Part shown: piece by piece, positions 23,471 through 32,466 of the stretch
How positions within the stretch are numbered: the first letter of the stretch is position 1
How the letters are laid out: each line of letters opens with the position of its first letter
DNA from: CAMDTE01 sp964504345
GTDB lineage: Bacteria > Bacteroidota > Bacteroidia > Flavobacteriales > Schleiferiaceae
Length of the DNA stretch: 64,000 nucleotides
NCBI GenBank assembly: GCA_964504345.1
Contig: CAZDDX010000006.1
Span: forward strand, 1-64,000
Direction: 5' to 3'
Made by a program: the position numbers and the translations under genes
The notes under the pieces: generated by a model
Told to the model about the DNA's origin: nothing
The model's database searches: none
Seen by the model: the letters and a program-made list of their open reading frames with translations, nothing else

Positions 23471-25962
23471 AAATCGCCGCGGCCGCGTCGGCGCTCCAAT
23501 TTCAAGTCTTTGAGCAGCGGTGCTTTGACGCCCAGCCCAATGGAATAAGACCGTGCATAGCCCATGGGCACCCACCGAATGCGCATTTCCCAGCAGTGAA
23601 TCAAGCGGTACACATCCACGGTGGTAAACGTGATGGAGCGCGCCATGAGGTCGTAGCCGGAGGAAACCCCCAACCGCCAATTCGCTGTGGGCTCTATGCT
23701 CGCGTCCAGACGGATGGACTGTTTGAATGGGGCGGACGGAGTGGCAGGGTCGTACCGCAGCGAATAACCGCCTGAAAGGCTCCACGTAGCAGAAATAGGT
23801 TGCAGAAGCAAGTCGCCAAACGGATTGGCGTAGAGGTCTTGTTCCAAACCGTTCTCACCCACCGAAACTTGCGGCCGGCCGTTGACGGAACCGCCGGACA
23901 AGCGGAAATCCGCACTGAACTGCTGCACCTGGGGCCGCAGCAAAACGCCGTTGGTGCTCCAGGCAGAAGCCAAAATGCGTTTGCCGGTGGAATCCACACC
24001 GTACGGGTCAAATTGCCCCTGGTACACCAAACGCAAGCCGCCCTTAAAAAGCGACGTTGACGCCCGGGCGCCCATCATCGTCCACGCAAAAGGCCCCGCT
24101 GCCGGGTTGTATCCTAAGTCCACCGTAGCATCTTCCAAAAGAGCGAATTTCTTGGGCTCCAGGGTATCGCGCTTCCTCCCTTTGGCCTCCAGCACGTTGC
24201 GCACTCGGAATTGAACGCCACTTCCTCCACCAATGCTGGGCGCTCCGTACAGAAAATCGCCTCCCGTAAACCGGCTCTTGAAGGAGGTTGTGCCCGCCGA
24301 ATCCGTTTGGACTTGTTGAAAGGCGCCCCACTCCGGCCGGGTGAACTCCGGGGCAATGCGCGCGGAAACCGTAGGATATACCACGTGCCGCACGGCAGAT
24401 AAGGGGCCCCATTTCAATTTGTACAAACCATAGACGGTGGTGGACAACGCGGCTTGCGCCCCGTAATCCCGAACCGCAAAAAAACCGCGGGCCGTATCCG
24501 TTTGCACGGCTTGACGCACCGAATCGTAGGAATAAGACAGTCGGTACGGATACCACCGTTCGTTGTAACTGGCCGACGGACTTAAGGTGATGAATTTGAA
24601 CAGTTTGGCATTGGTGGAGAACGATACGGCGTGCGATGCTCCTGCCTTGATTCGATCCCGGTCCAAGAGTGCTGCTGGGTCTTGGATTTCCGAAATCAGC
24701 CCGTTCCATTCGTTCCGCGCATTGAGGCCGTACTGTATGCCAAAATCCCGCAACCACGCAGTGCCCTGCCCGTCCACGCGTCGGAAGGGCTGTATGCGCA
24801 TCATGGCAAAGTTGACCTCCGGAGCGTTCAAAGTCATGGTCCCTTTTTGGTTGTTTTGCCGATGGCGCAGTGCCGCGCTCAAGGAAAACGGGGTGCCGCT
24901 CCAGATTTTGGTAGCGGAAATGGAGGACGACAAATCGTTTTTCAGGAATTGATTGGGATCCGTGGTGGCGTTCTTGAAAAACGCACCGCTGGCGAGATCT
25001 ACTTTGGCAGAGAACCGGAAGCCGGGGCGGGCCTTGGGGTCTTGGGTGTGGGTCCAGCCAATGCGAAAATCTGTGGAGTTTTGGTAGGCTCCGGTTCCGG
25101 CAAAACGCGGATCTCCAAAGCGAATTCGGTTGACGTTGAACGTGAAATTCCCGTTGAATTTGTACCGAACGCGGTAACCGGAGGTCGCCTGTACGGCCCA
25201 GGAACCTTGGCTGTAAAAATCTGCGGTCAAACGGAGGTCCTGGTAGTCGTTCAGCACAAAGTAGTAGCCCAGCCCCGTGAGGCCCAAACCCCACTCGCGT
25301 CGGTCGGAAAAATTGGGCAACAAAAAGCCAGAAGCTCGTTTTTCCGCCATCGGAAAGAAGGCAAACGGCAAGGCCAACGGCGTGGGAATGCCCGCAATTT
25401 GCAAATAAGCGGGCCCGGTTACGATGCGTTTGCCCACGTCCAACTTCGCGCGCTGGGTCACAATGGCAAAGTGGGGCGTTTCGTGGTTGCACGTGCTGAA
25501 GGTGTTGTTCGCCAAAAAATAACTGCTGTCGGAAATCATTTTGGCTTGGCCGCCGTGCAAATACCCCCCGCCTTCTTGCGTATTAGCGCTTTTGATCCAT
25601 CCCTTTCCCGTACCCAAATGGTAGCGGATGGTGTCCGCGTACAGCGTTCGTTCTCCTTCTTTGAAGACGGGGTATTGCCCCATTTTGCCCGACGAGTCCC
25701 GCACCCCGTATGCCGTTAACAGGCTGTTGTTGAAGTCAATGAAAATCTCGCCGGCCCGCAAATCCAAACCCGAATACTGAACCCAGGCCTTTTGGGTCAG
25801 CAAAACGGTACGGTCTTTGGGATTCACTTCCGTGCGGCCGCGATCGGCTTCGGTTCCCCACTGCACCGGTCCGCTGAGGGACGCTCCGCCGGACTGGCCC
25901 CAAATCGGGGCGGTCACTGCCCATAATCCAAGCAAAAGCGTTATTTTTGTAGAGAACCGCAT
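23467..25962 (-). CDS. lptD: LPS-assembly outer membrane protein LptD
   Basis: 831 residues. The signal peptide ends near IWGQ. An OstA-like N-terminal domain (about 45-180, segments such as YADTIRYHLGTGKGWIKSA) precedes a long beta-barrel region rich in alternating aromatic residues. Cys in STCNHETPHF is compatible with the disulfides of LptD, which inserts lipopolysaccharide into the outer leaflet. Bacteroidota LptD proteins are divergent, so the call rests on domain order and size. Start ATG 25962 is seven bases after a TACTTTTG box; divergent from the amidase gene. Confidence 0.85.
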   Translation of the reverse strand: MRFSTKITLLLGLWAVTAPIWGQSGGASLSGPVQWGTEADRGRTEVNPKDRTVLLTQKAWVQYSGLDLRAGEIFIDFNNSLLTAYGVRDSSGKMGQYPVFKEGERTLYADTIRYHLGTGKGWIKSANTQEGGGYLHGGQAKMISDSSYFLANNTFSTCNHETPHFAIVTQRAKLDVGKRIVTGPAYLQIAGIPTPLALPFAFFPMAEKRASGFLLPNFSDRREWGLGLTGLGYYFVLNDYQDLRLTADFYSQGSWAVQATSGYRVRYKFNGNFTFNVNRIRFGDPRFAGTGAYQNSTDFRIGWTHTQDPKARPGFRFSAKVDLASGAFFKNATTDPNQFLKNDLSSSISATKIWSGTPFSLSAALRHRQNNQKGTMTLNAPEVNFAMMRIQPFRRVDGQGTAWLRDFGIQYGLNARNEWNGLISEIQDPAALLDRDRIKAGASHAVSFSTNAKLFKFITLSPSASYNERWYPYRLSYSYDSVRQAVQTDTARGFFAVRDYGAQAALSTTVYGLYKLKWGPLSAVRHVVYPTVSARIAPEFTRPEWGAFQQVQTDSAGTTSFKSRFTGGDFLYGAPSIGGGSGVQFRVRNVLEAKGRKRDTLEPKKFALLEDATVDLGYNPAAGPFAWTMMGARASTSLFKGGLRLVYQGQFDPYGVDSTGKRILASAWSTNGVLLRPQVQQFSADFRLSGGSVNGRPQVSVGENGLEQDLYANPFGDLLLQPISATWSLSGGYSLRYDPATPSAPFKQSIRLDASIEPTANWRLGVSSGYDLMARSITFTTVDVYRLIHCWEMRIRWVPMGYARSYSIGLGVKAPLLKDLKLERRRGRGDF
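25942..25949 (+). promoter_or_regulatory. -7 box upstream of amidase gene, inside lptD
   Basis: TATTTTTG, perfect consensus, 34 bases before ATG 25984. It lies within the first codons of lptD on the other strand, so the two divergent transcripts would overlap. Confidence 0.55.
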
Positions 25963-25969
25963 GAACCGT

Positions 25970-25977
25970 CAAAAGTA
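25970..25977 (-). promoter_or_regulatory. -7 box of lptD
   Basis: TACTTTTG on the minus strand, seven bases before ATG 25962, located between the two start codons. Confidence 0.6.
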
Positions 25978-25983
25978 CCAAAA

Positions 25984-27273
25984 ATGAAAGGCTTTGTCCG
26001 CATGGCGGCGGTGACAAGCCTCGCCTTTTTTCTGCCCCTCGCCGGTTTTCGGCCGCCCGTTGCGCCAGACAACTTGGTGGACCGCGTCATTATTGATGCC
26101 GGTCACGGCGGAAAAGACCCCGGAAACCTGGGCACCGGGCGCTACAGCAAAAAAGAAAAAGACGTGGCGCTGATCGTAGCGCGCCAGGTAGGTCAATTGA
26201 TTCAGCAGCGATTGCCGGGAGTAGAAGTGGTTTGGACCCGGTCCGACGACCGTTTTTTGGAGCTCTACGAGCGCACCGCCATTGCCAATCGAGAAAAAGG
26301 AGATCTCTTCATCTCCATCCACTGCGACGCTGCGGAGAACCATGCCGCGTATGGTGCGACGACCTATGTAATGGGTAAAAACCACGACGACGAAAATCAG
26401 GTTGCCCTGCGCGAGAATTCCGTAATTCTCATGGAGGATAATTTTGAAGACAAGTACGAGGGATTTGACCCCCGCAAGCCGGAAACATACATTGCACTCA
26501 CGCTCTTTCAACGCGCTTATCAGGCGCAAAGTATTCAGTTCGCCCAAACGGTGCAAGACGACTTCCGCACCGTCATCGGCCGTAAGGACCGCGGCGTGCG
26601 CCAGCAGCCGCTCTACGTCACCAGCCGCACCTCCATGCCGTCTGCCTTGATCGAACTGGGTTTCACCACCAACAGCGCCGAAGAAGATTTTTTGATGAGC
26701 GCGGACGGTCAGCATACGATGGCAGAAGGAATCTACCGCGCGTTTGCCCAGTACAAGGCACGTCGCGAAGGCGTAGCCGTCCCAACTCAGTCCCTTTTGG
26801 AGTCCCAACTCCCAAAACCGGGCAGAACACCAGCGTCCGGCGACGTGCCCGCTCTCCCCTATCCGTTGACCGCCAAACCATCGTCTATCGTTCCGGTATC
26901 TGAGGTTCCCGCGCCCAAGCCCGCGGCACCAACGACGTCGGCTCCCGCACCTGCATCAACTTTGGCGCCTGCTGAACCCGTCCCCGGGTTGGCTGAAGCA
27001 GAAAAGCCTGCAGTGATTTTCCGGGTTCAATTGTCCACCTCCGGAACCGCCAAATCAGAGACCGATCCCTTGTTTGCAGCCGTACAACCGGTACATCGAG
27101 TTTTGGAAGGCAAGCTGTACAAGTTCTACTCCAAAGGATGTACCACCGAGGCGGAAGCGATCCAATTGTTGGGTGTTGCGAAGAAAAACGGTTTCCCAGA
27201 TGCTTTTTTGGTAGCATTTCGCGGGACCCTCAAAATTTCTGTTGCCGAAGCGCGCGCCCAAACCACTCCCTAA
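25984..27273 (+). CDS. N-acetylmuramoyl-L-alanine amidase (AmiC-like)
   Basis: 429 residues. Signal peptide, then an Amidase_3 domain (about 30-255) with zinc ligands in IIDAGHGGKDPG (His), LELYERTAIAN (Glu) and FISIHCDAAEN (His), and the catalytic Glu in ALIELGF. A Pro/Ala/Thr-rich linker (about 265-335) leads to a C-terminal module with repeated aromatic and basic residues that resembles SPOR. It cleaves the amide bond between MurNAc and the stem peptide during cell separation. Ten bases upstream of the MCE gene; likely the first gene of that operon. Confidence 0.9.
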   Translation: MKGFVRMAAVTSLAFFLPLAGFRPPVAPDNLVDRVIIDAGHGGKDPGNLGTGRYSKKEKDVALIVARQVGQLIQQRLPGVEVVWTRSDDRFLELYERTAIANREKGDLFISIHCDAAENHAAYGATTYVMGKNHDDENQVALRENSVILMEDNFEDKYEGFDPRKPETYIALTLFQRAYQAQSIQFAQTVQDDFRTVIGRKDRGVRQQPLYVTSRTSMPSALIELGFTTNSAEEDFLMSADGQHTMAEGIYRAFAQYKARREGVAVPTQSLLESQLPKPGRTPASGDVPALPYPLTAKPSSIVPVSEVPAPKPAAPTTSAPAPASTLAPAEPVPGLAEAEKPAVIFRVQLSTSGTAKSETDPLFAAVQPVHRVLEGKLYKFYSKGCTTEAEAIQLLGVAKKNGFPDAFLVAFRGTLKISVAEARAQTTP

Positions 27274-27282
27274 ACCTCAGCC

Positions 27283-28266
27283 ATGCTCAAAATTCGTCCC
27301 TCCAAAGAATTTGTTGCCGGCGCGTTGGTCGTGGTGGCTGTGGCCGGCCTCTACTGGGGCATTTCATTTTTGAAAGGGAACGACGTATTCAAATCCGAAC
27401 GGGTCTTTTACGCCGTTTACAACAATGCCCAGGGACTGATGAAGGCCAACCCGGTCACCATCAACGGTTTTCAAGTGGGTCAAGTGGGCGATTTGTACTT
27501 TCATCCGGACCTCAGCGGACGTCTGATCGCCAAAATAGTGGTTTCCAACGATTACCCCGTGCCTACGAACACCGTGGCGCGTATTTCCTCGAATGGCCTA
27601 TTGGGCGAGAAAATGGTGGTCCTCCTGCTGGGAAATGCCTCACAAAGTGCTGCGAGCGGCGACACTCTGTTGGGTTCCATTGAAGTTTCGATCACGGAAA
27701 CCATCAACGCCGAAGTGGCCCCCATTAAGTTAAAAGCGGAAAAGCTCATGGGCTCTTTGGACACGGCCATCCAAGTGCTGACCGGATTCCTGGACCCCAA
27801 AACCGAACGCGCTTTCCGGACGTCCGTGGTGAGTTTGGAGAACAGCTTGGATCACCTGGAGGGCATCACGAAAAATACCGACGGACTGTTGGCAGACAAC
27901 CGTGCCAAGCTGGACCGACTGTTCTCCAACTTGGACAAACTGGGGCAAACGCTTGCCGCTAATTCCGGTGACTTGGATCGGGCTTTGTCCAACGCTGCAT
28001 CCATTACAGACACCCTGGCTGCTGCCAATTTGACCCAAACGCTCGCACATCTGGAACAGACCAGCGCGCACTTGGCCGTCATCACAGATAAAATTGCCGC
28101 TGGAAAAGGAACTTTGGGTTTGTTGGTGCACGATGAAAAACTGTACCGCGATGTGGACGGAGCCCTCGTTTCGTTGGAAAAACTTCTCACGGATTTCCGA
28201 GCCCACCCGCGTCGTTATCTTGCGCCCTTTGGAAAACGCAACAACGACGAAAAATCTGAAGAATAA
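27283..28266 (+). CDS. mlaD: MlaD/MCE family protein
   Basis: 327 residues. A single N-terminal membrane anchor (FVAGALVVVAVAGLYWGISF) is followed by one MCE domain (about 38-115, with VTINGFQVGQVGDL and SSNGLLGEKMVVLLLG) and a long helical C-terminal part rich in Leu and Asp (about 145-300). MCE proteins form hexameric lipid channels between inner and outer membrane. The ATPase and permease partners are not next to it here. Its stop shares a base with the next start (TAATG). Confidence 0.88.
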   Translation: MLKIRPSKEFVAGALVVVAVAGLYWGISFLKGNDVFKSERVFYAVYNNAQGLMKANPVTINGFQVGQVGDLYFHPDLSGRLIAKIVVSNDYPVPTNTVARISSNGLLGEKMVVLLLGNASQSAASGDTLLGSIEVSITETINAEVAPIKLKAEKLMGSLDTAIQVLTGFLDPKTERAFRTSVVSLENSLDHLEGITKNTDGLLADNRAKLDRLFSNLDKLGQTLAANSGDLDRALSNAASITDTLAAANLTQTLAHLEQTSAHLAVITDKIAAGKGTLGLLVHDEKLYRDVDGALVSLEKLLTDFRAHPRRYLAPFGKRNNDEKSEE

Positions 28267-29525
28267 TGGGTATTTCTACACTTCTATTCCTGGCCCTAAC
28301 GGGCTCTGCCGGTTGGGCTTTTTCACGGAAGGTGCGCCTCATTCGCGCCAAAATCAACCTGGGACAACCCGTGGATCGGCAGGACCGCAGCGGAGAACGG
28401 TGGGCCACCATGGCGCGCGTGGCCTTGGGCCAAAGCAAAATGGGCGCCAAACCCTTGCCGGCCCTATTGCACCTTTTGGTGTATGTTGGCTTTGTGCTGA
28501 TCAACATTGAAGTTTTGGAAATGCTGGTGGACGGCATTGCCGGCACGCACCGATTTTTCCAACCGTATCTGGGTTCTGTCTACACCGCAGCCCTCAATTT
28601 CTTTGAGGTATTGGCGCTTTTGGTGTTGGTCGCTTGTGCGATCTTTTTGACCCGACGGTTCGTCTCGCGCGTACCCCGCTTGCAACACCCGGATTTGGCC
28701 GGATTCCCGCAAAAAGACGCCACCACCATTTTGGTGGTTGAAGTCGTTTTAATGGCCGCACTCCTGCTGATGAATGCCGCGGAAGCGGCCTTGCCCGGCG
28801 GTACTGGCTACGTGATCTCTGGATACCTGGTCTCTTTGTTGTTTGGCCTCTCCGAATCTTCACTGCATGCCGTGGTTACGGGTGCCTGGTGGTTTCACTG
28901 GGTTGGGATTTTGGCCTTTTTGAACTACCTCCCCTACTCCAAGCACTTCCACATCGTACTGGCCTTCCCCAACACTTACTACAGCAAATTAACCCCCAAG
29001 GGACAGCTGGACTCCATGCCCAGTGTCACGCACGAGGTCAAGGCCATGCTGGATCCTTCCTACGCCCCCCCGGCCGGTGACGCTCCGGCGCGATTTGGCG
29101 CCAAGGACGTGGTGGATTTGCACTGGGTGAATCTGTTAAACGCCTACACGTGTACGGAATGCGGTCGGTGTACGGAAGCCTGTCCGGCCAACCAAACCGG
29201 CAAAAAACTCAGCCCCCGTCGCATCATGATGGCCACCCGCGACCGGTTGGAAAACTACCAACCCGAAGACGGCTTGTCTCTCCTGGACCACGGCATTTCA
29301 CGCGAAGAACTTTGGGCCTGCACCACGTGCAATGCGTGCACGGAGGCCTGCCCCATTGGCATTGACCCCTTGGACATCATCGTGCAAATGCGGCAGTACA
29401 TCGTTATGGAAGAATCCGGCGCTCCACACGGTTTGAACGCCATGATGACCAATTTGGAAAACAACGGAGCACCGTGGCCGTTTGCACAAGCAGACAAGGG
29501 CCGCTGGGCGCAAGAACTGAACTGA
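28266..29525 (+). CDS. membrane (Fe-S)-binding oxidoreductase subunit
   Basis: 419 residues. The N-terminal half has about five membrane helices (for example LLVYVGFVLINIEVLEML and LALLVLVACAIFL). The C-terminal half carries two 4Fe-4S motifs, CTECGRCTEACP and CTTCNACTEACP. The layout resembles the membrane/ferredoxin subunit of heterodisulfide-reductase-like or glycolate-oxidase-like electron chains. With the CCG-domain protein downstream it probably moves electrons between a quinone and an unknown soluble partner (inference). Confidence 0.85.
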   Translation: MGISTLLFLALTGSAGWAFSRKVRLIRAKINLGQPVDRQDRSGERWATMARVALGQSKMGAKPLPALLHLLVYVGFVLINIEVLEMLVDGIAGTHRFFQPYLGSVYTAALNFFEVLALLVLVACAIFLTRRFVSRVPRLQHPDLAGFPQKDATTILVVEVVLMAALLLMNAAEAALPGGTGYVISGYLVSLLFGLSESSLHAVVTGAWWFHWVGILAFLNYLPYSKHFHIVLAFPNTYYSKLTPKGQLDSMPSVTHEVKAMLDPSYAPPAGDAPARFGAKDVVDLHWVNLLNAYTCTECGRCTEACPANQTGKKLSPRRIMMATRDRLENYQPEDGLSLLDHGISREELWACTTCNACTEACPIGIDPLDIIVQMRQYIVMEESGAPHGLNAMMTNLENNGAPWPFAQADKGRWAQELN

Positions 29526-29526
29526 T

Positions 29527-30321
29527 ATGGGGGATACCTTAACCATTCGAACCGTCGCTGAGTTTGCGGCCGCCGGCGAACTGCCCGAAGTAGTCTTTTG
29601 GACCGGATGCGCTGGTAGTTTTGACGACCGCGCCAAGAAAATCACCAAGGCCTTTGCGCGCTTGCTGCACAAGTCCGGCGTGTCCTTTGCCATCCTGGGC
29701 TCCGAAGAGGGGTGCACCGGGGATCCCGCCAAACGCGCCGGCAACGAATTCCTTTTCCAGATGCAGGCCCTTCAAAACATTGAAGTTCTCAACGCGTACG
29801 GCATTCAATCGTTGGTCACCGCATGCCCCCACTGCTTCAATACCCTAAAGAACGAATACCCGGCGCTGGGCGGGCAGTATTCGGTGAAGCACCACACCCA
29901 ATTCCTGCAAGAACTGCTGCAGTCCGGCCGCTTGCGGGTGGAGGGTGGAAAATTTGAGGGCAAGAAAATCGTGTACCACGACCCCTGTTATTTGGGGCGG
30001 GCCAACGGTGAATACGAAGCTCCGCGGGCCGTTCTTGCTGCGCTTGAGGGAGAAATGCTGGAAATGAAGCGCAGCCGGAAAAACGGACTGTGCTGCGGTG
30101 CCGGCGGTGCGCAAATGTTTAAAGAGCCCGAACCCGGTCGCCAAGACATCAATGTGGCCCGAACCGAAGAAGCCCTCGCGCTGCAACCAGACATCATCGC
30201 CACCGGATGCCCGTTTTGCAACACCATGCTCACCGACGGAACCAAACACTTCCAACAGGAAGGAAAAGTAGAGGTTCTGGACGTCGCTGAATTAATCGCC
30301 CGTGCCGACGACCTCGTTTGA
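29527..30321 (+). CDS. CCG-domain (Fe-S)-binding protein
   Basis: 264 residues with two cysteine-rich CCG repeats: WTGCAGSFDD with ACPHCFN, and HDPCYLGR with NGLCCGAGGAQMF and TGCPFC. These bind non-cubane Fe-S clusters in heterodisulfide reductase subunit B and lactate or glycolate oxidase subunits. Placed one base after the membrane Fe-S gene, it is probably its partner. The substrate is unknown. Confidence 0.86.
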   Translation: MGDTLTIRTVAEFAAAGELPEVVFWTGCAGSFDDRAKKITKAFARLLHKSGVSFAILGSEEGCTGDPAKRAGNEFLFQMQALQNIEVLNAYGIQSLVTACPHCFNTLKNEYPALGGQYSVKHHTQFLQELLQSGRLRVEGGKFEGKKIVYHDPCYLGRANGEYEAPRAVLAALEGEMLEMKRSRKNGLCCGAGGAQMFKEPEPGRQDINVARTEEALALQPDIIATGCPFCNTMLTDGTKHFQQEGKVEVLDVAELIARADDLV

Positions 30322-30787
30322 TTCCTTGCCGAACGACGCCCGAATTTGGGTGTACGCCGCCGACCGCGCCCTGACGGACGCCGAGGTAGGCCGCATTGAA
30401 CACGAGCTCCAGACGTTCACAACGGACTGGACTTCCCACGGTGCCGCCTTGCGCGCAGCAGCCAGCGTATTTGATCACCGTTTTGCGGTAATTGCCCTGG
30501 ACACCCAAGAATCATCGGCCTCCGGCTGCAGCATAGACAAGTCCTTGCGTGCCGTGCAGCAACTGGAACAAGGCCTTCAATTGAGCCTCACGAACCGACT
30601 TTTCGTTTGGGTTGTGGGGCCGAACGGTTGGGAGAAATGGTCCGTAGGAAGTGCCAAAAAGACATGGAAAAACAAGCTGTGGCCCGCAGAAACGTATTTG
30701 GCAGACACCACGGCCAGCACCAAGGGCGCGTGGTTGGATTCGCGAAGGGCGCTTCCGGAAAACAGTTGGTTGGCCAAAGTGCGCTGA
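30302..30787 (+). CDS. conserved Bacteroidota protein of unknown function
   Basis: 161 residues, soluble, no signal peptide. Contains the conserved segment SSASGCSIDKSLRAVQQLE and an N-terminal FDSLPNDARIWVY. Relatives in Flavobacteria are often labelled ABC transporter ATPase, but there is no Walker A, signature or Walker B here, so that name is unsupported. The start is GTG 30302, overlapping the preceding stop by 20 bases. The conserved position after the two Fe-S genes hints at a role in that redox module. Confidence 0.72.
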   Translation: MPTTSFDSLPNDARIWVYAADRALTDAEVGRIEHELQTFTTDWTSHGAALRAAASVFDHRFAVIALDTQESSASGCSIDKSLRAVQQLEQGLQLSLTNRLFVWVVGPNGWEKWSVGSAKKTWKNKLWPAETYLADTTASTKGAWLDSRRALPENSWLAKVR

Positions 30788-30812
30788 GGCGCAGCTTGCC
30801 CTTCCCAGGGCG

Positions 30813-31985
30813 CTATATTGAATCTTGGGAGGTCATCGCCCCAGGGGTCCAACCGGATTTGAGCTGGCGTGCTACCGCTTGATCTGCGGCAAACGTAAAG
30901 TTATCGGGATTTAGGGCGTCCAACGCCACCCACGAACATTGTTCCACATCGTGGGAACCCTCCGGTAAGGGAGAACCCCAATTTTGGACGGGCACGTCGG
31001 AATACCGCTGATTCTGTGGCTTCACCGTATAAAAGTGCACCAAAACATCCGCATCGGGATCGAAGGCGCTGGGAACCGGATGCGTTGCGGATCCCCAACG
31101 CACGCCAACGTTCACGGGGAAGTTTAATTCTTCAATCCACTCGCGTTTCAGGGCCGTTGGAGCATCCTCTCCCGGCTCCATCCCTCCACCCGGGAATTTG
31201 ACCAATTCGCGCCCGCGAAATCGTTCGCGAGACACCAAAACGCACCCGTCCCACAGCAGGAGTCCGTACACCCGCTCCACCCAACGCCTACCGAGACCGG
31301 GGGTCCACGCTCGAAGCATTTGTCTTTTTCCTGGAGGTCCAGGCAACCGCTCCGGATGCCAACCGGCAGATTTTAGGCCTTGAATTACATTGCTTTTGGC
31401 GCAGTACGAAACCCACAGCGCACGGGGTGCTGCACGTTGGTACAGCGCCTGCCAAACAAAAGGCGTCCACAACTCCGGTTGCGAGGCGGGGGCAAAGGCG
31501 TCGTAGAGAAACAAACGAAATTTTGGTGATTTTTGAGCATCGTCGGACGCCAACCAGTCCAAGGCGTCGGCGTGCAGGATGCGAATGCGCTCGGTCTCGC
31601 GGGCACGGCGGAGAGCGTCGCGCAGCAGCAGCGCGGCCGGGCGGGCAGACACCAAGGCCTCCCAATAAGCCGCTTCTTCCTCCAGATGCAGCGGATGCTT
31701 CTCCAAAGACCAGTACACGTATGGGGATTCCGGAGCGTTTTCTTCCATCCAATGCGCCACAAGTGCCGCATTTAAACCGGTTCCATAGCCCAGTTCCAAA
31801 GCAAAAAACGGAGCTGAATCCTGAGGATCCCGCTCCGCTTGGTACGCAGTCCAGGCGGTTTCCCAGCCCCGCGTTAGGTAAACGTGTTGGCTTTCGGTCC
31901 ACGCGCCACGTCGGCTGTGGTATGGAACTCCAAAGCGCTCATCGATCCACGAAAACGATTGATCATTCGTTTCCAGTAGCGGCAT
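30813..31985 (-). CDS. MnmD-like tRNA methyltransferase fused to NUDIX hydrolase
   Basis: 390 residues in one frame. Residues 1-228 match the MnmD methyltransferase that completes mnm5s2U34 in tRNA: ALELGYGTGLNAALVA (SAM loop, 63-78), LYDAFAPASQPELWT (160-174) and the Pro-Gly-Lys-Arg loop near 218-221. Residues 236-390 form a NUDIX domain with GGGMEPGEDAPTALKREWIE (266-285) and the following Glu completing the metal site. The two domains are normally separate proteins. The NUDIX part could clean up a nucleotide or cofactor linked to modification, or be unrelated; nothing in the sequence decides. It overlaps the haem lipoprotein stop by 23 bases. Confidence 0.85.
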   Translation of the reverse strand: MPLLETNDQSFSWIDERFGVPYHSRRGAWTESQHVYLTRGWETAWTAYQAERDPQDSAPFFALELGYGTGLNAALVAHWMEENAPESPYVYWSLEKHPLHLEEEAAYWEALVSARPAALLLRDALRRARETERIRILHADALDWLASDDAQKSPKFRLFLYDAFAPASQPELWTPFVWQALYQRAAPRALWVSYCAKSNVIQGLKSAGWHPERLPGPPGKRQMLRAWTPGLGRRWVERVYGLLLWDGCVLVSRERFRGRELVKFPGGGMEPGEDAPTALKREWIEELNFPVNVGVRWGSATHPVPSAFDPDADVLVHFYTVKPQNQRYSDVPVQNWGSPLPEGSHDVEQCSWVALDALNPDNFTFAADQAVARQLKSGWTPGAMTSQDSI

Positions 31986-32466
31986 CGGCGGGCAACTTCA
32001 TTTTTTGGATGCGCGGAATGGGTCCCTGACAGTGCTGCTGGTGGCACGCCACGCAGGTTTCAATCAAGGCATTGTACGCATCGCGTTTTTCCGCTTGGGG
32101 CGCATTGGCTTCCACCAAACCAATCACCGCGTCCATTCGCTCCAAATACTCGGAGGATTTTTCGCGGAACACCTCCCCTAGCTCGTTGGGTTTGGTGGCT
32201 TGCGCAGACTGCATGTTGGCGTGTACTTCGCGCCAATTGCGCAATACGTCTGCGTCCCATTCGCCTGCGGCAAACTTGGCCTTATTGGCTTCGTGACCGG
32301 AGGCCATGGCACGCATCAGCGCCGCCAATTCACTGGCTTGGTACATCGTACCGGCTTCGGTTGCGGATACGGCTTCCTGCTTGGCCTGATCCGCCTTGTT
32401 GGAACAGGCGGCCAACAAACCAAATAGGCCCAATGCGGCCAGGCTCGCAATCGCGCGTGGACTCAT
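31963..32466 (-). CDS. haem-binding lipoprotein (cytochrome c-like)
   Basis: 167 residues. Lipobox LLAAC near residue 21, then a helical domain. Near the C-terminus CVACHQQHC contains one CxxCH haem c site, as in cytochrome c' or c556-like four-helix proteins. Anchored in the periplasm, it may serve electron transfer or sensing. The start overlaps the DUF4920 stop as ATGA, so both are translated together. Confidence 0.78.
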   Translation of the reverse strand: MSPRAIASLAALGLFGLLAACSNKADQAKQEAVSATEAGTMYQASELAALMRAMASGHEANKAKFAAGEWDADVLRNWREVHANMQSAQATKPNELGEVFREKSSEYLERMDAVIGLVEANAPQAEKRDAYNALIETCVACHQQHCQGPIPRIQKMKLPADAATGNE

